Source of the DNA: Thermaurantimonas sp046295455
GTDB lineage: Bacteria > Bacteroidota > Bacteroidia > Flavobacteriales > Schleiferiaceae
DNA: 64,000 bases
Reading direction: 5' to 3'
Assembly: GCA_046295455.1 (NCBI GenBank)
Contig: JBKBNI010000004.1
Coordinates: 209,032 to 273,031, forward strand
The number at the start of each line of letters is the position of its first letter. The first letter of the stretch is position 1. This document shows positions 27,850 to 36,550 of the stretch, piece after piece. Below the pieces are notes generated by a model. It made no database searches and had not been told where the DNA came from. It saw only the letters and a list, made by a program, of their open reading frames with translations. Position numbers and translations under genes: made by a program.

Positions 27850-29757
27850 ATGAGTGTAAATCCTATAGCAGGCCGAATATTTCAGTTTCTCAAAAAATTT
27901 CCCCCTTACGACCGCATCGAAGATGAGGCGCTCGATGAGCTCTGCCGCACGTCATCGTTGGTTCATTACACAGAAGGTGACATTATTTTCCATGCCGGCA
28001 GCCCTATCAACCCATATGTGTATGTGTTGTACAAGGGGTTGGTTCACTTAAAGTGGCCTGGCAGCCAAATGGTATTTGACTCTGCAGAGCCTGGAGAAAC
28101 TTTTGGTATCCGCGCTGCCTTCAGTGGCAATCCGTATGTCCTCACTGCCGAGACCGCTATGGAGAGTCTGGTCATCACCTTAGACCTGGAGCTGTTCAGA
28201 ATGTTGCTCAATACCCGGGCGGCATTTTCGGCCTTTTTTGCATCCGGCCTTGCCAGCGGCACCCTTCCCCAAAGTCATCATTGGGACTCGATAGACAGTT
28301 ACAAGGCAGGCGGCTCTGTAGACACCGCTGCTATTGAGGAGCTTCTCGACGCAGACAAGCAACCTGTGACCTGCATGCCTGATGTATCGGTCCCTGACCT
28401 GGCCCAGGCCATGATTGATCACCATGTGGGCAGCGTCATCGTCACAGACCCCGAACAGCGCCCGGTGGGGATAGTGACAGATAAAGACATCAGACGATTG
28501 GTTGCCCAGAGATTGGATCCGGGAAGGCTATCTGCGGCCGATATAATGTCACGGCCAGTTGTAACGGTGGCTCCGGACCGCCTTTGGACAGATGCATTCA
28601 TTACCATGGCAGAACACGGCATCCGACACCTGGCGGTCACTTCCGACGGCACTCCCGGGTCTCAGGTGGTGGCGGTGATATCTGAGCACGATCTGCTCAG
28701 GCGGACAAGCATGCAGATGCTCTCTATCCTTAAAAAGATAAAATCAGCTCCGGATATCGGTGTGCTTTCCAGACTCAGAGAAGAGGCTGAAGAGCGGATA
28801 ACCAAATTTGTTCAAAGCGATTTGCCAATTCACAAAGTCAGTGCTCTGGCCAATCAGGTAAATGATCTGACCATCAGAAGGGTCATCGGATTGGCTATAC
28901 AGGAAACGCATATGGATATCACCTTGCCTCCTTCCAATCGATGGTGTTGGCTTGCATTGGGAAGCTACGGACGCAAAGAGCAAATCATCCGAACCGATCA
29001 GGACAATGCCCTGATCTATGAAGGCAGTGATGTCTTTCGACCTCATTACCTGGAAATCGCTTCACGAATCAATGATTACCTGGAGAAATGCGGCTACGAA
29101 AAATGCCCGGCAGAAGTGATGGCTTCCAATCCAAAATGGTGTCTGAGTCTGAATGAGTGGAAGAAGACCTTTACACGCTGGATTGAACAACCGGACCCAA
29201 AAGCCGTAATGCATACAACTATATTTTTTGATTTCAGACCAATATATGGAAGTGATGCCCTTACAAAGGCGTTGGCCCGGCACATATCCGACGAAATATC
29301 TAAAGACAAGAAGTTTCTTACCTACCTGGCGGCAAATGCCCTGTCAGCACCACCTGCCTTTACATTTTTCAAGTCTGTGGCCGTAGAAGACTCCGGACCT
29401 CATAAAGGTTATTTTGATTTAAAAGCAAGAGCACTGGCCCCTTATGCGGATGTGGCTAGACTACTAGCGATCTATCATGGATTCTGGAATTCACCTGAAA
29501 CGACAACGCGCTACCTTGCAGTCGCCGAACTGGAACCTCATTATTCCGACTTGCTGCAGGATGCTGCAAAAGCCTACAATTGGCTATTAAAAATTCGCAT
29601 TAAAAACGCCATCGCCAATGGCAGCGGTGGTCGCTGGCTTGCCAAGTCTTTTCTGTCACCACTTGAGCGCCAGATTTTAAAGAAAGCGCTCATGCCCTTG
29701 CAAGAGCTCCAGTCTATTGTGGAGACACGCTTCCAGACACAATTTCTAAGAGTATGA
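27850..29757 (+). CDS. cNMP-binding/CBS/DUF294 nucleotidyltransferase-like signalling protein
   Basis: 635 residues from the ATG at 27850; a TTG at 27838 is possible. Domains in order: a cyclic-nucleotide-binding-type beta barrel (~1-130), a CBS pair (~165-295, with GIVTDKDIRRLV and VAVISEHDLLRR), then a DUF294 nucleotidyltransferase domain with the catalytic-type signature ALGSYGRKEQIIRTDQDNAL (~365-385) and the DUF294 C-terminal helical domain. The architecture is often paired with a DnaQ-like exonuclease, as here (ATGA overlap). Proposed to sense a nucleotide signal; the target of the transferase is unknown. Confidence 0.87.
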   Translation: MSVNPIAGRIFQFLKKFPPYDRIEDEALDELCRTSSLVHYTEGDIIFHAGSPINPYVYVLYKGLVHLKWPGSQMVFDSAEPGETFGIRAAFSGNPYVLTAETAMESLVITLDLELFRMLLNTRAAFSAFFASGLASGTLPQSHHWDSIDSYKAGGSVDTAAIEELLDADKQPVTCMPDVSVPDLAQAMIDHHVGSVIVTDPEQRPVGIVTDKDIRRLVAQRLDPGRLSAADIMSRPVVTVAPDRLWTDAFITMAEHGIRHLAVTSDGTPGSQVVAVISEHDLLRRTSMQMLSILKKIKSAPDIGVLSRLREEAEERITKFVQSDLPIHKVSALANQVNDLTIRRVIGLAIQETHMDITLPPSNRWCWLALGSYGRKEQIIRTDQDNALIYEGSDVFRPHYLEIASRINDYLEKCGYEKCPAEVMASNPKWCLSLNEWKKTFTRWIEQPDPKAVMHTTIFFDFRPIYGSDALTKALARHISDEISKDKKFLTYLAANALSAPPAFTFFKSVAVEDSGPHKGYFDLKARALAPYADVARLLAIYHGFWNSPETTTRYLAVAELEPHYSDLLQDAAKAYNWLLKIRIKNAIANGSGGRWLAKSFLSPLERQILKKALMPLQELQSIVETRFQTQFLRV

Positions 29758-30404
29758 TGCTTTGGATATCCAGATTGTTGGGATTGAGGTCCGCTTCTGT
29801 AGGTCTTGATACCACACGTATCGAGAATGAAATGATGATGGCTATTGATCTTGAGACCACCGGACTCGACGTCCGAAAGGACTATATTCTGGAGGCTGCA
29901 ACACTTCCTGTCATCAACAAAAAACTTCTGATCTGTGAGGCTGAATGCGTCAGAATACAATCCCCCGGCTACAATCCACATAGTGCGCCCATACACGGAA
30001 TTCTACATTCTGAAGCTGAGACACCTGAATACATCGCTCTTGAAAAGATAGCCTCAAGGCTACACTCGCGCTGGCTCATTGGTCATCATGTAAAATTTGA
30101 TTACACTATTCTGAAAAACCGCTGTCGGGTTCATCACATCGGTTTTCTTCCCAAGGGAATCATCGACACCCAGCGCATGGCAGTGAAACTCGACACCGGC
30201 ACTACCGACATGACGGGTATTTCCTCAAAGGAATATACCTTAATGGCCTTGTGTAAGCGCTTTCGGATACCGATGGAAGACGAGCATACCGCTGCAGGCG
30301 ACACCCTCGCCACAGCACTACTGTATGTGAAACTATTCAGTATTTTCAGTGATAAAAAACTTCTCATTCCCGCAGAGATAGTTCTTCATCATGCCTCCAC
30401 TTGA
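29754..30404 (+). CDS. DnaQ-like 3'-5' exonuclease (DEDDh)
   Basis: 216 residues. The DEDDh exonuclease motifs are visible: AIDLETTGLDVRKD (Exo I), IGHHVKFDYTILKN (Exo II) and EDEHTAAGDTLATALL (Exo III with catalytic His and Asp). It is the usual partner of CBS/DUF294 proteins and overlaps that gene by 4 bases, so the pair is co-translated. It lacks the polymerase-contact regions of the replicative epsilon subunit and is more likely a nuclease in a regulatory or stress role. Confidence 0.87.
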   Translation: MMLWISRLLGLRSASVGLDTTRIENEMMMAIDLETTGLDVRKDYILEAATLPVINKKLLICEAECVRIQSPGYNPHSAPIHGILHSEAETPEYIALEKIASRLHSRWLIGHHVKFDYTILKNRCRVHHIGFLPKGIIDTQRMAVKLDTGTTDMTGISSKEYTLMALCKRFRIPMEDEHTAAGDTLATALLYVKLFSIFSDKKLLIPAEIVLHHAST

Positions 30405-30413
30405 GGTTAGCTT

Positions 30414-31421
30414 TTAATACTGTTTTGGAATAAATACACCTATCAATCCCGTCCCCTTGTCGCGAAGAGTAGGGTAGTCCAGAAAATCGATTAAAACAAG
30501 ATGGTTTTTGATATCTGTTTGAAGCTTGTTTTTGATGATTTCGGGTAATATTTCCAAAGGATACTTGTCTGAATGGATCGGGATAAAGCTGTAGTCCCCA
30601 TCCGGCAGCATATCGTTTTTAAATCCCGGAAAAGATCTTTTGTTTTCGAAAGGAAATCCAACATGTACACTGAGCATGCTATCTCGATGCTCATGCAGCA
30701 CTGCAACTAGATTTCCAAAGGGTGAAATACCTCTTTTCTTCATGAGGTCTTCAAGCTGTAATCCTACCTTTACGGCATCGGCAATCAGATTTTTAAAAGT
30801 AGTTTGGATGGATGTATATGTGAAATGGCGCATGTCAAAAGTTACATCCTGGAGCAGTATGTCCTTGTATGGATTTTTTTCGGTAAAGCGCATTTCGGCC
30901 AGTTCTTTGAGTTTTTTGAGCCCCTGCTCATAGTCCATGCCGATGGCGCTTTCAAAGTCCGTAAACAGGAGCATGAGATTCAAAGGCCTTGGTATTCTTC
31001 CTTTGAAACCCCAGGAAATTACGACAGATTCAGGACTTTTGGTGTCGATGGTGATCCATGTTGGGTTAGTAGCTTTAAAAGGCTTCTCAAACCGGACTTC
31101 AAGATCGATCCGATCTGGTCTGATGGCGATAATTTTCTGTTGGCCCTGACCAGTTTCATCGTTTCCCTTCCATCGGTGGATGGAGCCAGGCATACCATCC
31201 TCCCCTTCGTAAGTCTCCTCCAACTGGGGATCGCGGTCGTGCCAAGGCGACCAATGGCGCATCTCTCTCAGATTTGAAATCATTGGAAATACAGTTTCAT
31301 AATCGGCTTGTATTTCTATCGTACGTTCGACCTGGTACTCCGATCGTACCAACCATGCGGTTCCGTACAGAAGTACGATAAAGACGATAACAGCATATAG
31401 GAGTATTCTGGCAGTTTTCAT
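30414..31421 (-). CDS. SRPBCC (polyketide cyclase-like) protein with GyrI-like C-terminal domain
   Basis: 335 residues from the ATG at 31421 (MKTARILLYAVIVFIVLLYG, one N-terminal membrane anchor or signal). The START/SRPBCC part runs to ~165 (VERTIEIQADYETVFPMISN, MRHWSPWHDRDP). The remaining part is a GyrI-like small-molecule-binding domain (DGDYSFIPI, LVLIDFLDYPTLRDKGTGLI). This fusion is frequent in Bacteroidota; the ligand is unknown. It lies after the terminator of the yajC operon and has its own TATCTTTG -7 element. Confidence 0.8.
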   Translation of the reverse strand: MKTARILLYAVIVFIVLLYGTAWLVRSEYQVERTIEIQADYETVFPMISNLREMRHWSPWHDRDPQLEETYEGEDGMPGSIHRWKGNDETGQGQQKIIAIRPDRIDLEVRFEKPFKATNPTWITIDTKSPESVVISWGFKGRIPRPLNLMLLFTDFESAIGMDYEQGLKKLKELAEMRFTEKNPYKDILLQDVTFDMRHFTYTSIQTTFKNLIADAVKVGLQLEDLMKKRGISPFGNLVAVLHEHRDSMLSVHVGFPFENKRSFPGFKNDMLPDGDYSFIPIHSDKYPLEILPEIIKNKLQTDIKNHLVLIDFLDYPTLRDKGTGLIGVFIPKQY

Positions 31422-31448
31422 CGAACAGAATTGCATTTTGGTGCAGAG

Positions 31449-31456
31449 CAAAGATA
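31449..31456 (-). promoter_or_regulatory. Bacteroidota-type -7 element (TATCTTTG on minus strand)
   Basis: On the minus strand the bases read TATCTTTG, an exact TAnnTTTG match, 28 bases before the ATG of the SRPBCC/GyrI gene and downstream of the yajC terminator. A clear -33 TTTG is missing. Confidence 0.42.
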
Positions 31457-31509
31457 AATTTTATAGAAAAGCCGGGGATTTAGGGGGGTGTTTGGATGTG
31501 GGAGAAAAA

Positions 31510-31539
31510 AAATCCCTGTTCTGTACAGAACAGGGATTT
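31510..31539 (-). terminator. Intrinsic terminator of the leuDH-nusB-DUF1573-yajC operon
   Basis: A perfect 30-base palindrome (arms AAATCCCTGTTCTGT and ACAGAACAGGGATTT). On the minus strand it is followed by TTTTTTCTCC, a good U tract, 25 bases beyond the yajC stop. A strong Rho-independent terminator. Confidence 0.85.
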
Positions 31540-31564
31540 GTGGCAGGAGATACATTCAGGAGAA

Positions 31565-31930
31565 TTATTTCTTCTTCGCTTCTTCGGTTTCTTCTTTTTT
31601 GTTTCCCAGTATAGGTGCATTCAGGTCGTTGTAAATTTGTGAGAGCTCCTTGGAAACAGAATTTTTATTGATTTTTAAGCGGCTGTTTTCACTTTCGATG
31701 ATCAGGTAATTGTCTCCTACCTCCTGGACTTTGCCATGGATCCCTGAAGCGGTTACAACGCGCATTCCCTTCACGATCGATTCAGCAAATTTTGATTCTT
31801 CTTTTTGTTTTTTTACCTGAGGTCGTATCATAAAAAAATACAATACCAGGATTAGCAGTAAGAAGGGAAGAAAAGAGCCCAGAGGAGAGGGTTGACCTTG
31901 TAAAAACACAGTGAAAAATAGGTGATTCAT
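31565..31930 (-). CDS. yajC: Preprotein translocase subunit YajC
   Basis: 121-residue SecDF-associated protein. One N-terminal membrane segment (LGSFLPFLLLILVLYFFMI) is followed by the signature RPQVKKQKEESKF and the SH3-like VTASGIHGKVQEVGDNYLII. The Lys/Glu-rich tail is common in Bacteroidota YajC. Last gene of the operon with nusB and DUF1573, a frequent order in the phylum. Confidence 0.95.
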   Translation of the reverse strand: MNHLFFTVFLQGQPSPLGSFLPFLLLILVLYFFMIRPQVKKQKEESKFAESIVKGMRVVTASGIHGKVQEVGDNYLIIESENSRLKINKNSVSKELSQIYNDLNAPILGNKKEETEEAKKK

Positions 31931-31943
31931 TGAGCGTTTGATT

Positions 31944-32396
31944 TTATTGGTTGGATGATTTTTTGCTTACAACTTCTGATGTGATTTTCAGAATTTTTGT
32001 ATTGGGAATGGTGTTGGCGGTCAGCGTTACGGTCTTGTCCTGTCGGCCGGCGCGGTTGCTGCTGTCGAAAGATACTTTTATCACGCCCTTTTTTCCCGGC
32101 ATGACCGGATCACGCGGATACTCCGGCACCGTGCAACCGCAGCTACCTTGTGCACTGGTGATGACAAGGGGAGCCTTTCCCGCGTTGGTAAATACAAATT
32201 CGTGAGTGACTACGGTGCCCTCTTCTATGATTCCGAAATCGTGTTCTTCCGATTCGAATTTGAAAACAGGTTGTTCGTCCGAAGTCACCACTTCCGTGGT
32301 CATACTGCCTGATTTGCGAATTTTACTGCTGGCGTTGTCGCATGCAGTCAGGAGCAAAAGCATTACTCCAAAAATTGTAATGTGACGGACTTTCAT
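31944..32396 (-). CDS. DUF1573 lipoprotein
   Basis: 150 residues from MKVRHITIFGVM. Lipoprotein signal with lipobox LLLLTAC; the modified Cys is followed by DNASS. The DUF1573 Ig-like domain reads HDFGIIEEGTVVTHEFVFTN then ITSAQGSCGCTVPEYPRDP, including the conserved SCGCT motif. Periplasmic or outer-membrane-attached; function unknown, although the family is often next to nusB and yajC as here. An ATG three codons upstream (32405) is an alternative start. Confidence 0.88.
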   Translation of the reverse strand: MKVRHITIFGVMLLLLTACDNASSKIRKSGSMTTEVVTSDEQPVFKFESEEHDFGIIEEGTVVTHEFVFTNAGKAPLVITSAQGSCGCTVPEYPRDPVMPGKKGVIKVSFDSSNRAGRQDKTVTLTANTIPNTKILKITSEVVSKKSSNQ

Positions 32397-32417
32397 TGTG
32401 TGCATTTTTGTTTTTAA

Positions 32418-33350
32418 TTATTCTTGTAACAATCCTCTTCCAGTTTTGATTATGGCATTTTTTTCAGTGAGTTCGAGAGCAATTTTATCAATGATTCCAT
32501 TGATGAAAATGCGGCTTTTAGGAGTTGAGTACAATTTTGACAAGTCGAGGTATTCGTTGATGGTCACTTTCAGCGGGATCTCTTCAAAATACATAAATTC
32601 ACATATAGCCATTTTCATCAGAATCATATCAGATATATTGACTCTGTCCGGTTCCCAATTAGATATTTTACCGACGATCAATTCTTCAAAAAAAGTATCG
32701 TTTTCGATGGTTTTTCGATACAGGTTTTCGGCCATTTCCCTATCTGAATCCTCTCTGAAAAGGTCTGCGACAATGTCGGCTTTATCCTCCCATATGTTTT
32801 GCAAGGTTTGATAGACAAGCATTTGTACAGCCTCCAGTTCTTCTGACCAGTGAATGTTTTTGTCTTCATACAGCTGGTGCATGAGTTCGTTGGTCGCAAA
32901 GGAAGAGCTGTACAGAGACACAATGAATTCGAAATCGTTGAGCACGGAGGTGCCATTCATGTATGCTTTATATACATCCGTTTTCAGCAAATCCTGAAAA
33001 ATTCGCTGGATCAATTCACGGTCGTCTCCCCAGGATATTCTTCGTTTTTCGAAGAGCTGCCGAAGTTTTTTATCCTCGTCGAGGCGCAGAAGAATTTTAT
33101 TGTTTACAAATCGCAAATTTGGATTCAGATCTTCAAAAGTGGGTTTTATTTTCTTCTTTCTGCGTTCAATAAGGTCGATGTTAGCGTTTCGCAGTTCTGT
33201 GAGTCCTTTCAGTTCAAACAAATAATGGTCATAAATGGCCTCAAAACTCTTTAATAAATTGGATATGCCCGCAGATATATCGATCGGGCTATGGTGGTAT
33301 GCATAGAGAGCCTGAAAGGTTTTGATGCGTATTTGTCGGCGCGTGAGCAT
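32418..33350 (-). CDS. nusB: Transcription antitermination factor NusB
   Basis: 310 residues, longer than the ~140-residue E. coli NusB but usual in Bacteroidota. The N-terminus MLTRRQIRIKTFQALYAYH is a classic NusB start. The C-terminal NusB core shows RVNISDMILMKMAICEFMYF and LKVTINEYLDLSKLYSTPKS. It joins NusE (S10) in antitermination on rRNA operons. It begins 9 bases after the leucine dehydrogenase stop. Confidence 0.95.
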   Translation of the reverse strand: MLTRRQIRIKTFQALYAYHHSPIDISAGISNLLKSFEAIYDHYLFELKGLTELRNANIDLIERRKKKIKPTFEDLNPNLRFVNNKILLRLDEDKKLRQLFEKRRISWGDDRELIQRIFQDLLKTDVYKAYMNGTSVLNDFEFIVSLYSSSFATNELMHQLYEDKNIHWSEELEAVQMLVYQTLQNIWEDKADIVADLFREDSDREMAENLYRKTIENDTFFEELIVGKISNWEPDRVNISDMILMKMAICEFMYFEEIPLKVTINEYLDLSKLYSTPKSRIFINGIIDKIALELTEKNAIIKTGRGLLQE

Positions 33351-33359
33351 ATTTGGAGA

Positions 33360-34433
33360 TTAGACCATTAATTTTTTGTGTGAGAGAATGCGCTCTTTTG
33401 CTTTTTGATAAGCTGCCAAATGAGTGGAAATATTTTCCCTTTCGGCAATGTAAATCACTTCGAGAAGCGTGTGATAGATGTTTTCAGTACGGCGTAGAGC
33501 CTCTTCGCGGCTGTATTTTGCAATCTCGGAATAAACGTTTATCAAACCTCCTGCATTGATCAAAAAATCCGGACAATACAATATGCCGCGATCGTGAAGC
33601 ATGGCTGCATGTCTGGTTTCGTCGGCCAATTGATTGTTTGCTGCGCCGGCCACGATCGAGCATCGCAGCGATGGGATGGTGTCGTCATTAAGTGTAGCAC
33701 CTAAGGCGCATGGGGCATAGATATCCACCTCAGCTTCTGCGAAGGGTCCCCGGTAGGCTTTTGCGTGGAAGGTCCGAATGGCATGCTCTACCTTATCCGC
33801 GTACACATCTGCTACCCACACTTCTGCACCGGCATTGGTCAGGTGCTCCACAAGCGTCAGACCTACATTGCCGACACCTTGCACCAGGACCTTGCGGCCG
33901 GAGAGGTTTTCTGAGCCCCAGCGATATTTGGCTGCGGCCTTGATGCCCATGAATACACCGTATGCCGTCACAGGACTTGGATCTCCGCTGCCACCCATTT
34001 CCACGGGTACACCGGTTACATAGTTGGTTACTTCTTTCACATATCGTATATCTTCCTCTTTGATACCCACATCTTCTGCGGTAATGTATCTGCCTGAGAG
34101 GCTGTCTACATATCTACCAAAGGCACGCATCATATCAGGTGTCTTGTCTTTGCGGCTATCTGCAATGATTACGGCTTTTCCACCTCCCAGATTCAGGCCG
34201 GCCAGAGAGGCCTTAAACGACATTCCTCTCGAGAGCCTCAATACGTCCCATAGGGCTATAGACTCATCCTCATAGGGCCACATGCGCGTACCCCCAAGTG
34301 CCGGCCCAAGGACGGTCGAGTGTATGCCAATAATAGCTTTGAGACCCGTTTCGGGATCGTGACAATAGACGACTTGTTCGTGGTTGTCAAAGGATGGATG
34401 ACTGAAAACAAGCCCATGAACTTTTTCTTGCAT
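33360..34433 (-). CDS. ldh: Leucine/Phe/Val (branched-chain amino acid) dehydrogenase
   Basis: 357-residue NAD-dependent oxidative deaminase of the Glu/Leu/Phe/Val dehydrogenase family. Substrate and catalytic region: LGGTRMWPYEDE, MSFKASLAGLNLGGGKAVI (catalytic Lys) and ITAEDVGIKEEDIRYV. The Rossmann domain shows VLVQGVGNVGLTLVEHL. Length and the absence of the longer GDH N-terminus favour leucine dehydrogenase. First gene of the minus operon with nusB. Divergent from the MsbA-like transporter across an inverted repeat. Confidence 0.9.
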   Translation of the reverse strand: MQEKVHGLVFSHPSFDNHEQVVYCHDPETGLKAIIGIHSTVLGPALGGTRMWPYEDESIALWDVLRLSRGMSFKASLAGLNLGGGKAVIIADSRKDKTPDMMRAFGRYVDSLSGRYITAEDVGIKEEDIRYVKEVTNYVTGVPVEMGGSGDPSPVTAYGVFMGIKAAAKYRWGSENLSGRKVLVQGVGNVGLTLVEHLTNAGAEVWVADVYADKVEHAIRTFHAKAYRGPFAEAEVDIYAPCALGATLNDDTIPSLRCSIVAGAANNQLADETRHAAMLHDRGILYCPDFLINAGGLINVYSEIAKYSREEALRRTENIYHTLLEVIYIAERENISTHLAAYQKAKERILSHKKLMV

Positions 34434-34465
34434 CTGTACTTAGTAATAAGACTTCGGTAGGTCGG

Positions 34466-34488
34466 TTTGTACTTTTGTAGTGTACAAA
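34466..34488. promoter_or_regulatory. Inverted repeat and -7 element in a divergent promoter region
   Basis: TTTGTAC and GTACAAA form 7-bp inverted arms around TTTTGTAGT, between the divergent leucine dehydrogenase and ABC-exporter genes. A plus-strand TACTTTTG (34470-34477), a TAnnTTTG match, lies inside it. This could be an operator over the promoter of the ABC exporter; no regulator is assigned. Confidence 0.4.
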
Positions 34489-34553
34489 CGCTTATGGCAG
34501 CGAAAGTACAATACCCAATGGCAGTTCTTCAAATTTATCGGTCTTAGCAAATC

Positions 34554-36341
34554 ATGAAAAACCTCGCATATCTCAATACATATATCTATCGCTACAAATG
34601 GCATTTTATTACGGGTACCCTGTTTGTGGCAATATCGGTGGTTTTTGGCATTTATCCGGCTCAGTACATCCGGCTTAGTTTCAATGAGGTAGAACAAGTC
34701 TTGCTGCGCTATCAGTCCGGAAGTATCATTGACTATGCCATCTTGTCAAAAACCCTTCTCCGGTATGCCGCGGTGATCATTGGTGCATCGATTCTGAAGG
34801 GAGCCTTTACCTTCTTTATGAGGCAGACCATCATTGTGGCCAGCCGAAGGATAGAATACGACCTTAAAAATGAGATTTATAACCATTACCAGAAATTGCA
34901 TCTCGGTTTTTATCGTCAAAATTCTACCGGTGATCTGATGAACCGGATTTCCGAAGATGTAAGTCGGGTGCGCATGTACGTCGGACCGGCAGTAATGTAT
35001 GGGATCAACGTACTGGTCACTCTGGCCATCGTCATCCCTATAATGCTGAGCATCAGCGTAAAGCTTACGTTTTATGTGTTGATTCCGCTGCCTGTATTGT
35101 CATATGTGATCTATCATGTCAGTCGGTTGATCAATGCCCGCAGCGAAGCTGTGCAGAGAAAGCTTTCCGAACTGAGTACCTTGGCTCAAGAGACGTTTTC
35201 GGGAATCCGTGTTATCAAGGCATTCTCCAAAGAACATTTTTTTTCGGAAATGTTTGCCGGTGCATCCACTGAATACAGCGAAGTAAACGAACGCCTTTAT
35301 AAGGTCAATGCGATGTTTATGCCCTTGGTGATGTTTTTGATAGGGCTCAGCACACTTATTACCTTGTATGTGGGTGGTATGGAGGCATTGGCCGGACGTC
35401 TGACTACGGGAAATATCGCCGAATTTATCCTGTATGTCAACATGCTTACCTGGCCGGTTACTTCCATCGGTTGGGTCACATCGATTGTGCAGAGGGCCGA
35501 AGCATCTCAAATGCGCATCAACGAATTTCTGATGACTAAACCCGAGATCGTGAATCCTACGACTCAGCCATTCCACTTCAGAGGCAAGGTCGAGTTTCGA
35601 TCGGTCACAATGGTATATCTCGACAGCGGAGTCAAGGCGTTGGATAATGTAAGCTTTACCATTGAGCCGGGTTCGACCGTGGGACTGGTAGGTAAGACCG
35701 GCTCGGGCAAATCTACCGTTGCTTCATTGATTCTAAGACAGTATGACCCCACCTCGGGCCATATTTTGGTCGATGGCAAGGATCTGAGAACAGTCAATCT
35801 GGATGATTATCGAAAAAGCCTTGGAGTAGTCCCCCAGGATAGCTATCTCTTTTCAGATACCATATATAACAATATCGGATTTGGTCTCGACGACCTCGAC
35901 GATGAGCAGTGGATCACTGCATCTGCTGAATTAGCTGATCTGGATTCCAATATCCGGGATTTTCCGAACGCATACCAAACCAAAGTGGGGGAAAGGGGTA
36001 TTACCCTCTCAGGAGGCCAGAAGCAGCGTACGGCTCTGGCCCGAGCCATCGCCAGAAGACCGGTGTTGTACATCCTGGACGATTGTCTGTCGGCAGTGGA
36101 TACAGAGACGGAGGATCGGATACTGCGCAACATTCGCAAACTCACCAAAGGCACCACCACACTCATCATATCTCACAGGATATCTTCGATCAAAGATGCC
36201 GACAAGATCATCGTTTTGGACAAGGGACGAAAGGTGGAGGAGGGTACGCATCACCAACTTGTGGAGGCCGGTGGATATTATGCACGCATGTACCATCAGC
36301 AGGTACAGGCAGCTTCTATACCTGTCGATCTCGACGAGTAA
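34554..36341 (+). CDS. MsbA-like ABC exporter (fused permease-ATPase)
   Basis: 595-residue half-transporter. Six membrane segments in the first ~320 residues, with the exporter coupling region YHKL-like NHYQKLHLGFYRQNSTGDLM. The ATPase has Walker A VGKTGSGKSTVASLI, Q loop GVVPQDSYLFSDT, signature ERGITLSGGQKQRTALARA, Walker B VLYILDDCLSAVD and the H loop IISHRI. The Walker-B-adjacent residue is Asp rather than Glu (LDD), and CLSAVD follows. The subfamily includes lipid A/lipid and multidrug exporters; the substrate is unknown. Confidence 0.92.
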   Translation: MKNLAYLNTYIYRYKWHFITGTLFVAISVVFGIYPAQYIRLSFNEVEQVLLRYQSGSIIDYAILSKTLLRYAAVIIGASILKGAFTFFMRQTIIVASRRIEYDLKNEIYNHYQKLHLGFYRQNSTGDLMNRISEDVSRVRMYVGPAVMYGINVLVTLAIVIPIMLSISVKLTFYVLIPLPVLSYVIYHVSRLINARSEAVQRKLSELSTLAQETFSGIRVIKAFSKEHFFSEMFAGASTEYSEVNERLYKVNAMFMPLVMFLIGLSTLITLYVGGMEALAGRLTTGNIAEFILYVNMLTWPVTSIGWVTSIVQRAEASQMRINEFLMTKPEIVNPTTQPFHFRGKVEFRSVTMVYLDSGVKALDNVSFTIEPGSTVGLVGKTGSGKSTVASLILRQYDPTSGHILVDGKDLRTVNLDDYRKSLGVVPQDSYLFSDTIYNNIGFGLDDLDDEQWITASAELADLDSNIRDFPNAYQTKVGERGITLSGGQKQRTALARAIARRPVLYILDDCLSAVDTETEDRILRNIRKLTKGTTTLIISHRISSIKDADKIIVLDKGRKVEEGTHHQLVEAGGYYARMYHQQVQAASIPVDLDE

Positions 36342-36360
36342 CAAAAACCTACCGTAAATA

Positions 36361-36391
36361 TTTGGGCGTTTGAGGTCGTGTTGTACATTTG
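36361..36391 (+). promoter_or_regulatory. tRNA-Ser promoter, full Bacteroidota consensus
   Basis: TTTG at 36361-36364, 19 bases, then TACATTTG at 36384-36391. This is the full -33/-7 consensus of the Bacteroidota primary sigma factor with exact spacing. It lies 37 bases upstream of the tRNA and is the best promoter match seen in the window. Confidence 0.8.
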
Positions 36392-36427
36392 CGCTCCTGT
36401 TTTGATTCTGTTCTTAGAAATTATCAA

Positions 36428-36514
36428 GGTGAGGTGGGTGAGAGGCTTAAACCAACAGTTTGCTAAACTGTCGTGCCCGAAAGGGTACCGGGGGTTCGAA
36501 TCCCCCCCTCACCG
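36428..36514 (+). tRNA. tRNA-Ser (anticodon GCT)
   Basis: 87 nt including the discriminator. Acceptor GGTGAGG pairs with CCTCACC. Anticodon stem ACAGT/ACTGT encloses TTGCTAA, anticodon GCT (reads AGC/AGU, serine). A long variable arm (GCCC-GAAA-GGG-type) is typical of class II tRNA-Ser. The T arm is GGGGG-TTCGAAT-CCCCC and the discriminator is G. The 3' CCA is not encoded (GCATT follows), so it needs the CCA-adding enzyme whose gene lies immediately downstream on the other strand. Confidence 0.95.
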
Positions 36515-36520
36515 CATTAT

Positions 36521-36541
36521 CTGAAGATGTGTGTTCTTCAG
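36521..36541. terminator. Hairpin between tRNA-Ser and cca gene
   Basis: CTGAAGA and TCTTCAG form a 7-bp perfect stem around a 7-base loop, 6 bases after the tRNA and 10 bases after the stop of the convergent cca gene. No long T run follows, so it is a possible bidirectional terminator or a tRNA processing structure. Confidence 0.4.
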
Positions 36542-36550
36542 TTGTGGATT

